In this document: positions 1 through 7,672 of the stretch, piece after piece | How positions within the stretch are numbered: position 1 is the stretch's first letter | Layout: the number at the start of each line of letters is the position of its first letter | Origin: Streptomyces xinghaiensis S187 | GTDB taxonomy: Bacteria > Actinomycetota > Actinomycetes > Streptomycetales > Streptomycetaceae | Assembly (NCBI RefSeq): GCF_000220705.2 | Contig: NZ_CP023202.1 | Location: 3,534,001 to 3,598,000 of the forward strand | Length of the DNA stretch: 64,000 nucleotides | Direction of reading: 5' to 3' | Position numbers and translations under genes: made by a program | The notes under the pieces: model-generated | Databases searched by the model: none | What the model saw: only the letters and a program-made list of their open reading frames with translations | Told to the model about the DNA's origin: nothing

Positions 1-1
1 G

Positions 2-226
2 ACGGCTCAGGTGCTGGCGGCCCCGGAATCCGCCTCCGCACCCGCTTCGCTGGACGACTTCTCCGAGCGCCTCAGCAAGCGGGAGCAGGCCGGCAGCGAA
101 CTGAGGATAAGCACCGGCAAGCCCGTCCGGACCCGGTACGTACTCATCCACATCACGGAGCTGCCGCACGACGGTTCGGCGAACCAGTTCCGGGGCGGAA
201 TTTCCGAGATCACTGTGACAGGCTGA
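2..226 (+). CDS. C-terminal end of the protein encoded upstream of sigM (partial)
   Basis: The frame is open from the window edge to a TGA at 224-226, about 74 codons, so only the C-terminus is present. The tail, with TRYVLIHITELP and GGISEITVTG, reads like the last strands of a beta-sandwich (discoidin-like) domain. In Streptomyces the gene before sigM commonly encodes a kinase-like membrane protein next to the lipid II flippase MurJ, and such an extracellular domain would fit. That identity rests on gene order rather than on motifs seen here. It ends 37 bases before sigM. Confidence 0.5.
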   Translation, partial: TAQVLAAPESASAPASLDDFSERLSKREQAGSELRISTGKPVRTRYVLIHITELPHDGSANQFRGGISEITVTG

Positions 227-263
227 GTCGCAGCCGGAGCCGAGGCGGAGGGGAGGGCCCGAC

Positions 264-950
264 GTGGACGACGCCATGCGCGGCTCCATGACCGACAAGG
301 ATCTCCTCGCACGACACGTCGCCGGTGATCAGGAAGCCTTCGGAGAGATCGTCCGACGCCACCGTGACCGTCTGTGGGCGGTGGCGCTCCGGACGCTGGG
401 GGACCGCGAAGAAGCCGCCGACGCGGTCCAGGACGCCCTCGTCTCGGCCTACCGGGCCGCACATACCTTCCGCGGCCAGTCGGCCGTCACGACGTGGCTT
501 CACCGCATCACCGTGAACGCCTGTCTGGACCGGGCCCGCAAGACCGCCTCCCGCAGAACGTCCCCGGTCGCCGAGACCGAGCGGCTGGAGCAGCTCCTGG
601 AGCCCCACGAGTCGGCCTCCGCACCCGCCGAGCGGGGGGATCTGCACCGCGAACTCCTGCAGGCCCTGGGCACCCTGCCCCCGGAACAGCGCGCCGCCCT
701 GGTGCTCGTCGACATGCAGGGGTACCCCGTGGCAGAAGCCGCCCAGGTTCTCGGTGTTCCCAGCGGAACCGTCAAGAGCCGGTGCGCCCGTGGCCGGGCC
801 CGCCTGCTCCCCCTGCTCTCCCATCTCCGCGGTGGTGAAAGCGGTAGTACGGATTCGAATGAGGGAAGGAACCGTGCGCCGAGGACATCCGTCCCACCGG
901 CAGCACCACCGCGGGATCCAGATGCCGTGAAGGGAGGCAGGCGGGCGTGA
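264..950 (+). CDS. sigM: ECF-family RNA polymerase sigma factor SigM
   Basis: An ECF sigma factor of 228 residues that directs RNA polymerase to envelope or oxidative stress promoters. Region 2 (about residues 20-90) carries the core-binding and -10 recognition segment ending TWLHRITVNACLDRARK. Region 4 (about 130-185) contains the LPPEQRAALVLVDMQGYP helix and the HTH segment VAEAAQVLGVPSGTVKSR. The GTG start at 264 has a GGAG-rich ribosome site about 9 bases upstream; ATGs at 276 and 291 are less likely alternatives. The stop overlaps the GTG of the next gene, an anti-sigma candidate, which suggests coupled synthesis of the pair. The position directly before trxBA is the standard Streptomyces arrangement. 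Confidence 0.93.
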   Translation: MDDAMRGSMTDKDLLARHVAGDQEAFGEIVRRHRDRLWAVALRTLGDREEAADAVQDALVSAYRAAHTFRGQSAVTTWLHRITVNACLDRARKTASRRTSPVAETERLEQLLEPHESASAPAERGDLHRELLQALGTLPPEQRAALVLVDMQGYPVAEAAQVLGVPSGTVKSRCARGRARLLPLLSHLRGGESGSTDSNEGRNRAPRTSVPPAAPPRDPDAVKGGRRA

Positions 951-1879
951 CATCCACGATCGACACGGATCAGCATCCGGACGTTGCGGAGATCTCCGCG
1001 CTCACGGAAGGAGTGCTGACCCCGGAGCGCACCTCCGCTGTCCGCGGCCATCTCAACGACTGCGATCTCTGTACGGAGGTGCGGGTCTCCCTGGAGGAGA
1101 TCCGCGATCTGCTGGGCACTCTGCCGGGGCCGTCCCGCATGCCCGCCGACGTGGCAAGCCGGATCGACGCGGCGATCGCCGCGGAGTCCCTCCTCGATGC
1201 GAGCGCCCCCGGCACCGTTTCACGTGAAACTGCCTCCCTCGCGCCGTCTTCTGTTTCACGTGAAACAGAGGGGGACCGGTCACCGCTCAGGCGTCCGGGC
1301 GGACGGCGGACGCGGCCCCACGGCAGCACGGGTCCCGGACGGCAAGCCGGCGGGCGACGCCGCTGGCGGACGGCGGCCCTGGGCGTGGCCTGTGTCCTGG
1401 GTCTGGGAGTCGGCGGTGCGGCCTTCGTCCAGTCCATGGGCTCCTCCCAGCAGGGTGATGCGGCTGCCGCGGGCGAAACCTCCTCCGACACGAAGAGCGA
1501 AGACGCCGGGCTGAGCGCCGCGACCTTGGAGAGCAAGGTACGGAGCCTCCTCGACGAGGGCCGCGAGAGCCGGGAGGGTCTGAAGGAGAGCCCCTCCACC
1601 ACGGAGCCGGATACGCTCGGAGCCCAGTCGAGCCCTGCTCAGCCGTTGCACGGAGCCGATGTGGTGCTGCCTCCGTGCATACGGAACGGCATTGACCCGC
1701 AGGCGGAACCACTGGCCGCCGGGGAGAGCACCTTTGAGGGCAAGCGGGTCTACGTCGTCGTCCTGCCCCACCGTGTGGATGCGGACAGGGTGGACGCCTA
1801 CGTCATCGACTCCTCGTGTATCACCACCGCGGAGCCGCGTGGCGACGTCCTGCTGAACCGCGTCTATGCCCGACACTGA
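947..1879 (+). CDS. Putative transmembrane anti-sigma factor of SigM
   Basis: A 310-residue protein overlapping sigM by four bases (GTGA). Residues 10-45 form a zinc-binding anti-sigma-like motif, with a histidine near residue 10 followed by HLNDCDLC (an H-x3-C-x2-C pattern). A basic linker precedes one membrane segment at about residues 141-163, and the remaining part is probably extracytoplasmic. This is the architecture of anti-sigma factors that hold an ECF sigma factor at the membrane. Two perfect parS palindromes lie inside the coding region and each encodes VSRET, in the linker near residues 91-95 and 103-107. Pairing with SigM is inferred from the overlap. Confidence 0.8.
   Translation: MTSTIDTDQHPDVAEISALTEGVLTPERTSAVRGHLNDCDLCTEVRVSLEEIRDLLGTLPGPSRMPADVASRIDAAIAAESLLDASAPGTVSRETASLAPSSVSRETEGDRSPLRRPGGRRTRPHGSTGPGRQAGGRRRWRTAALGVACVLGLGVGGAAFVQSMGSSQQGDAAAAGETSSDTKSEDAGLSAATLESKVRSLLDEGRESREGLKESPSTTEPDTLGAQSSPAQPLHGADVVLPPCIRNGIDPQAEPLAAGESTFEGKRVYVVVLPHRVDADRVDAYVIDSSCITTAEPRGDVLLNRVYARH
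1217..1230. promoter_or_regulatory. parS: parS site (ParB binding), inside the anti-sigma gene
   Basis: A perfect 14-bp palindrome GTTTCACGTGAAAC, the Streptomyces ParB-binding sequence. It lies in coding sequence and is read as VSRET. A second copy starts 36 bases downstream. ParB loads here and spreads to build the origin segregation complex. Confidence 0.95.
1253..1266. promoter_or_regulatory. parS: parS site (ParB binding), second copy in the anti-sigma gene
   Basis: A perfect GTTTCACGTGAAAC palindrome, 36 bases downstream of the previous copy and in the same reading register, so it also encodes VSRET. The spacing is about three and a half helical turns. Confidence 0.95.
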
Positions 1880-1906
1880 CCCCTGGAAACGCACGGGGTC
1901 AGCAGT

Positions 1907-1934
1907 GGGAATGCCTGCCGTCTAGGATCCGTTG
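1907..1934 (+). promoter_or_regulatory. SigR-type (disulfide stress) promoter of trxBA
   Basis: GGGAAT at 1907-1912 is followed by exactly 18 bases and then GTTG at 1931-1934. This matches the Streptomyces SigR consensus GGAAT-N18-GTT. It lies about 75 bases upstream of the trxB start, and the thioredoxin operon is a classic SigR target. The match is seen directly; its activity is inferred from the known regulon. Confidence 0.88.
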
Positions 1935-2008
1935 GGTGGGGTGGGACTCCGGAACGGGACCCCTGATTGACCCATGGACAGCAGTCGGCAGAGACGAGGA
2001 AGACACCC

Positions 2009-2995
2009 GTGAGCGACGTCCGTAACGTGATCATTATCGGCTCCGGGCCGGCGGGGTACACCGCGGCGCTCTACACCGCGCGCGCCTCGTTGAAGCCCTT
2101 GGTCTTCGAAGGAGCGGTCACCGCCGGTGGCGCACTCATGAACACCACCGATGTGGAGAACTTCCCCGGCTTCCGCGACGGCATCATGGGCCCGGATCTC
2201 ATGGACAACATGCGGGCCCAGTCGGAGCGTTTCGGCGCCGAGCTCATTCCCGATGACGTCACGGCTGTCGACCTGACCGGGGACATCAAGACGGTCACCG
2301 ACTCCGCCGGCACTGTCCACAAGGCCCGCGCGGTCATCATCGCCACCGGCTCCCAGCACCGCAAGCTCGGGCTGCCGCGCGAGGACGAACTCTCCGGGCG
2401 CGGGGTCTCCTGGTGTGCCACCTGCGACGGGTTCTTCTTCAAGGACCAGGACATCGCCGTGGTCGGCGGCGGTGACACCGCGATGGAGGAAGCGACCTTC
2501 CTCTCCCGGTTCGCCAAGTCCGTCACCGTCATCCACCGCCGCGACACACTGCGTGCATCCCGGGCGATGCAGGAGCGGGCCTTCGCCGACCCGAAGATCA
2601 CTTTCGCCTACGACAGCGAGGTCGCGGAGATCCACGGCGACCCGAAGCTCACCGGCGTCACCCTGCGCTCCACCAAGACCGGCGAAACCCGCGAGCTGCC
2701 CGTCACCGGCCTCTTCATCGCCGTCGGCCACGACCCCCGCACGGAGCTCTTCACCGAGCAGCTGGACCTGGACGACGAGGGTTACCTCACTGTCGAGGCC
2801 CCCTCCACGCACACCAACCTCCCCGGTGTCTTCGCCGCCGGCGACGTCGTCGACCACACGTACCGCCAGGCCATCACGGCTGCCGGGACCGGCTGCTCCG
2901 CCGCCCTGGATGCCGAGCGCTACCTCGCCGCCCTCTCCGACACCTCCGCTGAGCACACCCCGGAGCCGGAGAAGACCGCCGCGGCCACCGTCTGA
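2009..2995 (+). CDS. trxB: Thioredoxin-disulfide reductase
   Basis: A 328-residue FAD enzyme that uses NADPH to reduce thioredoxin in the cytoplasm. The N-terminal FAD-binding motif VIIIGSGPAG spans about residues 6-15. The redox centre WCATCDG places the active cysteines at 136 and 139, followed by an NADPH-binding VVGGGDTAMEEA motif and a C-terminal FAD motif GVFAAGDVVD. The GTG at 2009 was chosen because it gives the usual Streptomyces N-terminus and has GAGGAAG just upstream; an in-frame ATG at 1967 would add 14 unlikely residues. It is followed by trxA after 39 bases and preceded by a SigR-type promoter. Confidence 0.96.
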   Translation: MSDVRNVIIIGSGPAGYTAALYTARASLKPLVFEGAVTAGGALMNTTDVENFPGFRDGIMGPDLMDNMRAQSERFGAELIPDDVTAVDLTGDIKTVTDSAGTVHKARAVIIATGSQHRKLGLPREDELSGRGVSWCATCDGFFFKDQDIAVVGGGDTAMEEATFLSRFAKSVTVIHRRDTLRASRAMQERAFADPKITFAYDSEVAEIHGDPKLTGVTLRSTKTGETRELPVTGLFIAVGHDPRTELFTEQLDLDDEGYLTVEAPSTHTNLPGVFAAGDVVDHTYRQAITAAGTGCSAALDAERYLAALSDTSAEHTPEPEKTAAATV

Positions 2996-3034
2996 CCATC
3001 CCCCTTACCCTCCCGAGAAAGCTAGGAGATCGCC

Positions 3035-3364
3035 ATGGCCGGCGCCCTCAAGAATGTGACCGACGCGAACTTCGATGAAGAGGTTCTCAAGAGCGACAAG
3101 CCCGTTCTCGTGGACTTCTGGGCCGCCTGGTGCGGTCCGTGCCGTCAGATCGCCCCCTCCCTTGAGGCCATTGCCGCGGAGCACGGGGACAAGATCGAGA
3201 TCGTGAAGCTGAACATCGACGAGAACCCGGCGACGGCCGCCAAGTACGGCGTCATGTCGATTCCGACGCTCAACGTCTACCAGGGTGGCGAAGTCGCCAA
3301 GACGATCGTCGGTGCCAAGCCGAAGGCGGCGATCGTGCGCGACCTGGAGCCCTTCATCGGCTGA
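3035..3364 (+). CDS. trxA: Thioredoxin
   Basis: A 109-residue thioredoxin. The active site WCGPC has cysteines 33 and 36, and the cis-proline segment SIPTLNVY follows near residue 75. It passes electrons from TrxB to protein disulfides, including anti-sigma RsrA in the SigR feedback loop and probably thioredoxin-type arsenate reductases such as the one at 54777. The ATG has TAGGAG 6 bases upstream. It is the second gene of the trxBA operon and ends 8 bases before a parS site that overlaps the terminator. Confidence 0.96.
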   Translation: MAGALKNVTDANFDEEVLKSDKPVLVDFWAAWCGPCRQIAPSLEAIAAEHGDKIEIVKLNIDENPATAAKYGVMSIPTLNVYQGGEVAKTIVGAKPKAAIVRDLEPFIG

Positions 3365-3371
3365 CAGCGGG

Positions 3372-3385
3372 GTTTCACGTGAAAC
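3372..3385. promoter_or_regulatory. parS: parS site (ParB binding), intergenic
   Basis: A perfect GTTTCACGTGAAAC palindrome between trxA and the convergent GNAT gene. Its last three bases are part of the foot of the terminator hairpin at 3383-3417. Confidence 0.95.
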
Positions 3386-3417
3386 AGGGCCTGCCCTCCC
3401 ATGGGGCAGGCCCTGTT
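3383..3417. terminator. Bidirectional hairpin terminator between trxA and the GNAT gene
   Basis: A 14-bp perfect stem (3383-3396 with 3404-3417, core CAGGGCCTGCCC) with a 7-base loop sits between two convergent genes. There is no long T tract, as is usual for high-GC actinobacteria. Confidence 0.85.
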
Positions 3418-3487
3418 CCGTTCGCCGACTTCGTGTCCCCGGGCACGGGCAAACCGCCCGATACGGGAGAGCCAACCGAGACGAGAG

Positions 3488-4105
3488 CTACAGCGGCCGG
3501 AGTGCCGGTTCCTTCTGCACCGCACCGAGCAGGCGGTCCAGCGCCATCTCGACGTCCTCCTTCCAGGAGAGCGTCGTCCGCAACTCCAGCCGCAACCGTG
3601 GGTAGCGGGGATGCGGCCGTACGGTCTTGAAGCCGACGGCCAAGAGATGGTCCGCGGGCAAGACGCAGGCCGGTTCCGTCCAGCGGGCGTCACCGAAGGC
3701 TTCGATCGCCTTGAAGCCTCTTCTCAGCACGTCCTTCGCGACGGTCTGGACGAGGACCCGTCCCAGCCCTTGGCCCTGGTAGCCCGGCATGATCGACGCC
3801 GTCATCAGCTGAACGGCGTCCGCGGCGACCGGACTTGTCGGAAAGGCCGTCGACCGCGGCACATACGCGGGCGGTGCGTAGAGAACGAAGCCCGCGGGCG
3901 CCTCGTCGACGTAGAGAACGCGACCGCAGGATCCCCACTCCAGCAGGACACCCGAGATCCAGGCCTCCTTCTCCAACTCCGGCCGGCCTGCCTGGACCGC
4001 GGCCTCACCGCTGACCGGATCGAGCTCCCAGAAGACGCAGGTACGGCAGCGCTTGGGAACGTCCGGAAGGTTGTCCAGGGTGAGCGGTACGAGCCGACGA
4101 CCCAT
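3488..4105 (-). CDS. GNAT-family N-acetyltransferase
   Basis: A 205-residue protein whose central part (about residues 65-165) has the GNAT fold. The acetyl-CoA pyrophosphate-binding loop is visible in MPGYQGQGLGRVLVQ, matching the Q/RxxGxG/A pattern. The N-terminal stretch holds CRTCVFWE, a cysteine pair often kept in this Streptomyces subgroup. The substrate is unknown. It lies between the trxBA terminator and parB and is a conserved neighbour of the origin region in Streptomyces, though nothing here ties it to segregation. The start ATG at 4105 gives a normal N-terminus. Confidence 0.8.
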   Translation of the reverse strand: MGRRLVPLTLDNLPDVPKRCRTCVFWELDPVSGEAAVQAGRPELEKEAWISGVLLEWGSCGRVLYVDEAPAGFVLYAPPAYVPRSTAFPTSPVAADAVQLMTASIMPGYQGQGLGRVLVQTVAKDVLRRGFKAIEAFGDARWTEPACVLPADHLLAVGFKTVRPHPRYPRLRLELRTTLSWKEDVEMALDRLLGAVQKEPALRPL

Positions 4106-4260
4106 GAAGTCTGCTCCTTACTTTGGCTCCCGTCCTCCACCACCTCGAACGCGGCTCACGGCGGTCCCACTCGCTCTCCGCGCGGACCGCGAAGCCGGCG
4201 CCGCCATGCCCTGGGGCATCGTATCCAGCCTGCCTCCGCTGCGGAGCGAAGGCAGAGCAC

Positions 4261-4291
4261 AGGGCGGGTCACCAACTGCGTGACCCGCCCT
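4261..4291. terminator. Hairpin terminator downstream of parB
   Basis: A 12-bp perfect stem, AGGGCGGGTCAC (4261-4272) pairing with 4280-4291 around a 7-base loop, lies 11 bases beyond the parB stop in the minus-strand direction. Confidence 0.85.
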
Positions 4292-4301
4292 GTACCTCGT
4301 T

Positions 4302-5402
4302 TCACCTGCCCTCGGCGCTCCCGGCTTCCGCCTCCGGGTCGTGTTCCAGAACCCGGTCCTCTCCCGGAGCGAGCGTCCCCAGGATCCTCTCCAGATCCTC
4401 TATCGAGGCGAACTCCACGACGATCTTGCCCTTCTTCTGCCCGAGGTCGACCTTCACCCGGGTCTCGAAGCGGTCGGAGAGCCGCGAGGCCAGCTGGGTG
4501 AGCGCGGGGGACACCCGGTTTCCTGCTCGCGGCCCCTTGGGCTTCACCGTGCTGTCCTGCCGGGACCCCATGAGAGTCACGATCTCCTCGACGGCCCGCA
4601 CCGACAGCCCTTCGGCCACGATCCGGTGGGCGAGGCGGTCCTGCTCCTCCGAATCCTCCACGGACAGCAGGGCCCGTGCGTGCCCGGCGGACAGCACCCC
4701 GGCGGCCACACGGCGCTGGACAGGGGTGGAGAGCTTGAGCAGCCGCAGCGTATTGGACACCTGAGGCCGGGACCGGCCGATGCGGTCCGCCAGCTGATCG
4801 TGGGTGCACTCGAAATCCTTGAGCAGCTGATCGTAGGCAGCCGCTTCTTCGAGAGGGTTCAGCTGGGCCCGGTGGAGGTTCTCCAGCAGCGCGTCCAGCA
4901 GCAGCTTCTCGTCCTCGGTGGCCCGGACGATCGCCGGGATGCGCTCGAGGCCCGCCTCACGGCAGGCACGCCACCGGCGCTCCCCCATGATGAGCTCGTA
5001 GCGCTCCGGAGCCAACTGCCGCACCACGACGGGCTGCAGCAGCCCCACCTCTTGGATGGACGTCACCAGCTCGGCCAGGGCGTCCTCGTCGAACACCTCC
5101 CGTGGCTGGCGCGGGTTCGGCGTGATCGAGTCCAGGGGCAGTTCCGCGAAATGGGCACCGGCCGGCTGCTCTGCCACCACCTCGGCCGCCGCGGGCACGT
5201 CCTCCGCGCTCTCCTCGGCACCGTTCTGGGGCAGCGCGGCCACCCGGGCCGCCGCCACACCGCGCTCCTGGGTGAGAACCGGGACCGCCGTGGGAGAGGT
5301 GGCTCCCTGGGACACCGCCGAGACCGGCTGGTCGCCTCCCTGAGGCGCGGCGGGGATCAGCGCGCCGAGCCCCCTGCCCAGACCTCTGCGTCGTTCACTC
5401 AC
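4302..5402 (-). CDS. parB: Chromosome partitioning protein ParB
   Basis: A 366-residue CTP-dependent clamp that loads at parS and spreads to condense and position the origin, especially during sporulation septation. The N-terminus RRGLGRGLGALIP is the conserved ParA-interacting segment. The CTP-binding region includes RQPREVFDEDAL and GERRWRA. The HTH that reads parS is near THDQLADRIGRSRPQVSNTL, and a C-terminal dimerisation domain follows. The GTG start overlaps the parA stop by four bases, so the two are translationally coupled. Five perfect parS sites are present within this window. Confidence 0.96.
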   Translation of the reverse strand: MSERRRGLGRGLGALIPAAPQGGDQPVSAVSQGATSPTAVPVLTQERGVAAARVAALPQNGAEESAEDVPAAAEVVAEQPAGAHFAELPLDSITPNPRQPREVFDEDALAELVTSIQEVGLLQPVVVRQLAPERYELIMGERRWRACREAGLERIPAIVRATEDEKLLLDALLENLHRAQLNPLEEAAAYDQLLKDFECTHDQLADRIGRSRPQVSNTLRLLKLSTPVQRRVAAGVLSAGHARALLSVEDSEEQDRLAHRIVAEGLSVRAVEEIVTLMGSRQDSTVKPKGPRAGNRVSPALTQLASRLSDRFETRVKVDLGQKKGKIVVEFASIEDLERILGTLAPGEDRVLEHDPEAEAGSAEGR

Positions 5403-6517
5403 TGCGTCCCCTCCGGCCTGCCGTGCTGTTCGTGCTGGGCGTTACCGCCCATGGTGTGGGCGTTGTGACCCTCATAGTTGACTCCCACCCCGCGCAACGC
5501 GATCTCCCGGGCCGCTTCGAGGTAGGAGAGAGAACCACTGGAGCCGGGATCATAGGTCAGGACCGTCTGACCGTAGCTGGGGGCCTCCGAGATCCGCACG
5601 GAACGCGGGATGCTGGTCCGCAGGACCTCGTTGCCGAAGTGGCTGCGCACCTCGTCCGCGACCTGCGAGGCAAGCCGTGTCCGGCCGTCGTACATCGTGA
5701 GCAGAATGGTGGAGACGTGGAGCTTGGGGTTGAGGTGCCCACGTACCAGTTCGACGTTCCTCAGGAGCTGCCCCAGCCCTTCCAGCGCGTAGTACTCGCA
5801 CTGGATGGGGATGAGGACCTCGGCCCCCGCGACGAGGGCGTTCACGGTCAGCAGCCCGAGCGACGGCGGGCAGTCGATGAGGATGTAGTCCAGCGGCTGT
5901 TCATAGGCCTGGATGGCGCGCTGCAACCGGCTCTCCCGGGCCACCAGCGAGACCAGTTCGATCTCCGCGCCGGCCAGGTCGATGGTCGCAGGCGCGCAGA
6001 AAAGACCCTCGACATCGGGCACGGGCTGCACGACATCGGAGAGGGGCTTGCTGTCGACCAGGACGTCATACACCGAGGGCACCTCGGCATGGTGGTCGAC
6101 ACCGAGCGCGGTTGAGGCGTTTCCCTGCGGGTCGAGGTCGATCACCAGGACCCGCGCGCCGTGCAGAGCGAGCGATGCGGCGAGGTTGACCGTGGTGGTG
6201 GTCTTGCCCACCCCACCCTTCTGGTTGGCCACCACCATGACCCGGGTCTGCTCGGGGCGCGGCAGACCATCACCGGCGCGTCCCAGAGCTTCGACGGCAA
6301 GTTGAGCGGCGCGGCCGATGGGGGCGCCGTCCAGGGAGGGCGGGGTTTCACGTGAAACATCAACCCCCGGTGGTGGGGTGTCGGAGGTCACCCCCCGAGA
6401 GGGCTCAGCGGCACGGGGACCGGGGACCGGATCGGTCATCGGTCCCGCGATATTGGCGTCGGACCGCAAGGATTCACTCTCCTCGACTTCTGGCTCGCGA
6501 TAGACAGAGCCTGCCAT
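5399..6517 (-). CDS. parA: Chromosome partitioning ATPase ParA
   Basis: A 372-residue ParA/Soj ATPase that forms DNA-bound gradients moving ParB-parS complexes. The deviant Walker A KGGVGKTTTT appears near residue 95, followed by DLDPQGNAST and DCPPSLGLLTVNAL. The N-terminal extension is typical of Streptomyces and begins MAGSVYREPEVEES. The ATG at 6517 was chosen for that reason, although its ribosome site is weak. An in-frame start at 6763 would read through a parS palindrome and low-complexity sequence and is unlikely. A parS site inside the gene encodes VSRET near residues 53-57. It is followed by parB with a 4-base overlap. Confidence 0.95.
   Translation of the reverse strand: MAGSVYREPEVEESESLRSDANIAGPMTDPVPGPRAAEPSRGVTSDTPPPGVDVSRETPPSLDGAPIGRAAQLAVEALGRAGDGLPRPEQTRVMVVANQKGGVGKTTTTVNLAASLALHGARVLVIDLDPQGNASTALGVDHHAEVPSVYDVLVDSKPLSDVVQPVPDVEGLFCAPATIDLAGAEIELVSLVARESRLQRAIQAYEQPLDYILIDCPPSLGLLTVNALVAGAEVLIPIQCEYYALEGLGQLLRNVELVRGHLNPKLHVSTILLTMYDGRTRLASQVADEVRSHFGNEVLRTSIPRSVRISEAPSYGQTVLTYDPGSSGSLSYLEAAREIALRGVGVNYEGHNAHTMGGNAQHEQHGRPEGTQ
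6345..6358. promoter_or_regulatory. parS: parS site (ParB binding), inside parA
   Basis: A perfect GTTTCACGTGAAAC palindrome within the N-terminal extension of parA, translated on the minus strand as VSRET. Confidence 0.95.
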
Positions 6518-6711
6518 GCTTTCGGGGTTATGAACCAGCGAGGTCCGTTCTCCTGTGGATGAATCCGCCTCGGACGACCCCTCTGTGGAAAACCGGGCCC
6601 CCCGCCGGGGTGAGTCCGACGGTGGGTCGGTTGCCGCTTTCTCGGGCGCGGCGTGGTGGCGGGGCACGGCGGCCCGGCCGCGACTAATGATTCCATGCAA
6701 CAGGGAGCGAC

Positions 6712-6725
6712 GTTTCACGTGAAAC
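6712..6725. promoter_or_regulatory. parS: parS site (ParB binding), upstream of parA
   Basis: A perfect GTTTCACGTGAAAC palindrome about 195 bases upstream of the parA start, in the 291-base rsmG-parA spacer. This places a ParB site in the region expected to hold the parAB promoters. Confidence 0.95.
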
Positions 6726-6808
6726 ACGATGCATGCGCCCGGGTTCACCGGACGCCACGACACTCCGATTTGGGTGTTTTTGACAGCTTGTATGGAGCAA
6801 TGGCGGTT

Positions 6809-7537
6809 TCAGCGCCGCCTTCGCGTACTCCGTGAGGGCCTGGCAACCCGCGCGGCCTTGGCCCGCTTGGCAGCGAAGCGGACACCGCCGGGGCTCTCAC
6901 CGACCTCGACCCGCACCACCGTGGAGAGGGGCTCCACCACGCCCCCTCCGACATGGAGGACGGAGGTCCGGACGACACCGAGTTTGCTCAGCGCCGCCCT
7001 GGCCCCCTTGAGTTCCTCCTCCGCCGTGTCCCCCTTCAAGGCCAGCATTTCACCGTACGGCCGCAGCAGGGGAACGCCCCATCCCGCCAACCGGTCCAGC
7101 GGTGCCACGGCCCGCGCCGTCACCACGTGCACGGGTGGCAGGGAGCCCAGCACCTCCTCGGCCCGCCCGCGCACCACCGTGACGTGGTCGAGGCCCAGGA
7201 GTTCCACCACCTCCTGCAGGAAAGTGGTCCGCCGCAACAGCGGTTCCAGCAGTGTGATCCGCAGATCCGGACGGACGAGCGCCAGCGGGATGCCCGGCAG
7301 CCCTGCCCCGGAACCCACGTCACAGACCGTCACACCCTCGGGTACGGCCTCGGAGAGCACCGCGCAGTTCAGCAGATGCCGTTCCCAGAGCCGGGGTACT
7401 TCCCGGGGACCGATCAACCCGCGGCGCACCCCCGCGTCCGCGAGTAGTTCGGCGTAGCGGACCGCTTCCGGGAGGCGCTCGCCGAACACCGTCCGTGCGG
7501 CGGGAGGTGCCGGGGGAAGCTCTGCTGCCTCGGTCAC
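6809..7537 (-). CDS. rsmG: 16S rRNA m7G527 methyltransferase RsmG (GidB)
   Basis: A 242-residue SAM-dependent methyltransferase that modifies G527 of 16S rRNA; loss of function is classically linked to low-level streptomycin resistance. The N-terminal segment contains GPREVPRLWERHLLNC, and the SAM-binding motif is CDVGSGAGLPGIPLAL. The C-terminus is short and strongly basic (SRSTRRRR). The GTG at 7537 was selected because a GAGGAAGGA ribosome site lies about 7 bases upstream; the open frame reaches 7660 but crosses a terminator hairpin. It sits between jag and parA as in other Streptomyces. Confidence 0.94.
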   Translation of the reverse strand: MTEAAELPPAPPAARTVFGERLPEAVRYAELLADAGVRRGLIGPREVPRLWERHLLNCAVLSEAVPEGVTVCDVGSGAGLPGIPLALVRPDLRITLLEPLLRRTTFLQEVVELLGLDHVTVVRGRAEEVLGSLPPVHVVTARAVAPLDRLAGWGVPLLRPYGEMLALKGDTAEEELKGARAALSKLGVVRTSVLHVGGGVVEPLSTVVRVEVGESPGGVRFAAKRAKAARVARPSRSTRRRR

Positions 7538-7624
7538 GGGACCGTCCTTCCTCGGGTTTCCGGGGCACCGCTGCCCGGACCTACGACGCCCGGCGGGACG
7601 CCGGCTTGCAAGGCTCACAAAGTA

Positions 7625-7652
7625 CGGCCCCGCCTGCGAACAGGCGGGGCCG
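7625..7652. terminator. Hairpin terminator of the rpmH-jag operon
   Basis: A perfect 12-bp stem, CGGCCCCGCCTG (7625-7636) with 7641-7652, and a CGAA tetraloop, just downstream of jag on the minus strand. It separates jag from rsmG. Confidence 0.9.
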
Positions 7653-7672
7653 GGGGACACATCCGCGTGCGG

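Noticed and set aside
3401..4501. 366-codon plus-strand ORF opposite the GNAT gene and parB
   Set aside because: It overlaps known genes on the other strand, has no family-like motifs, and is a typical high-GC antisense open frame.
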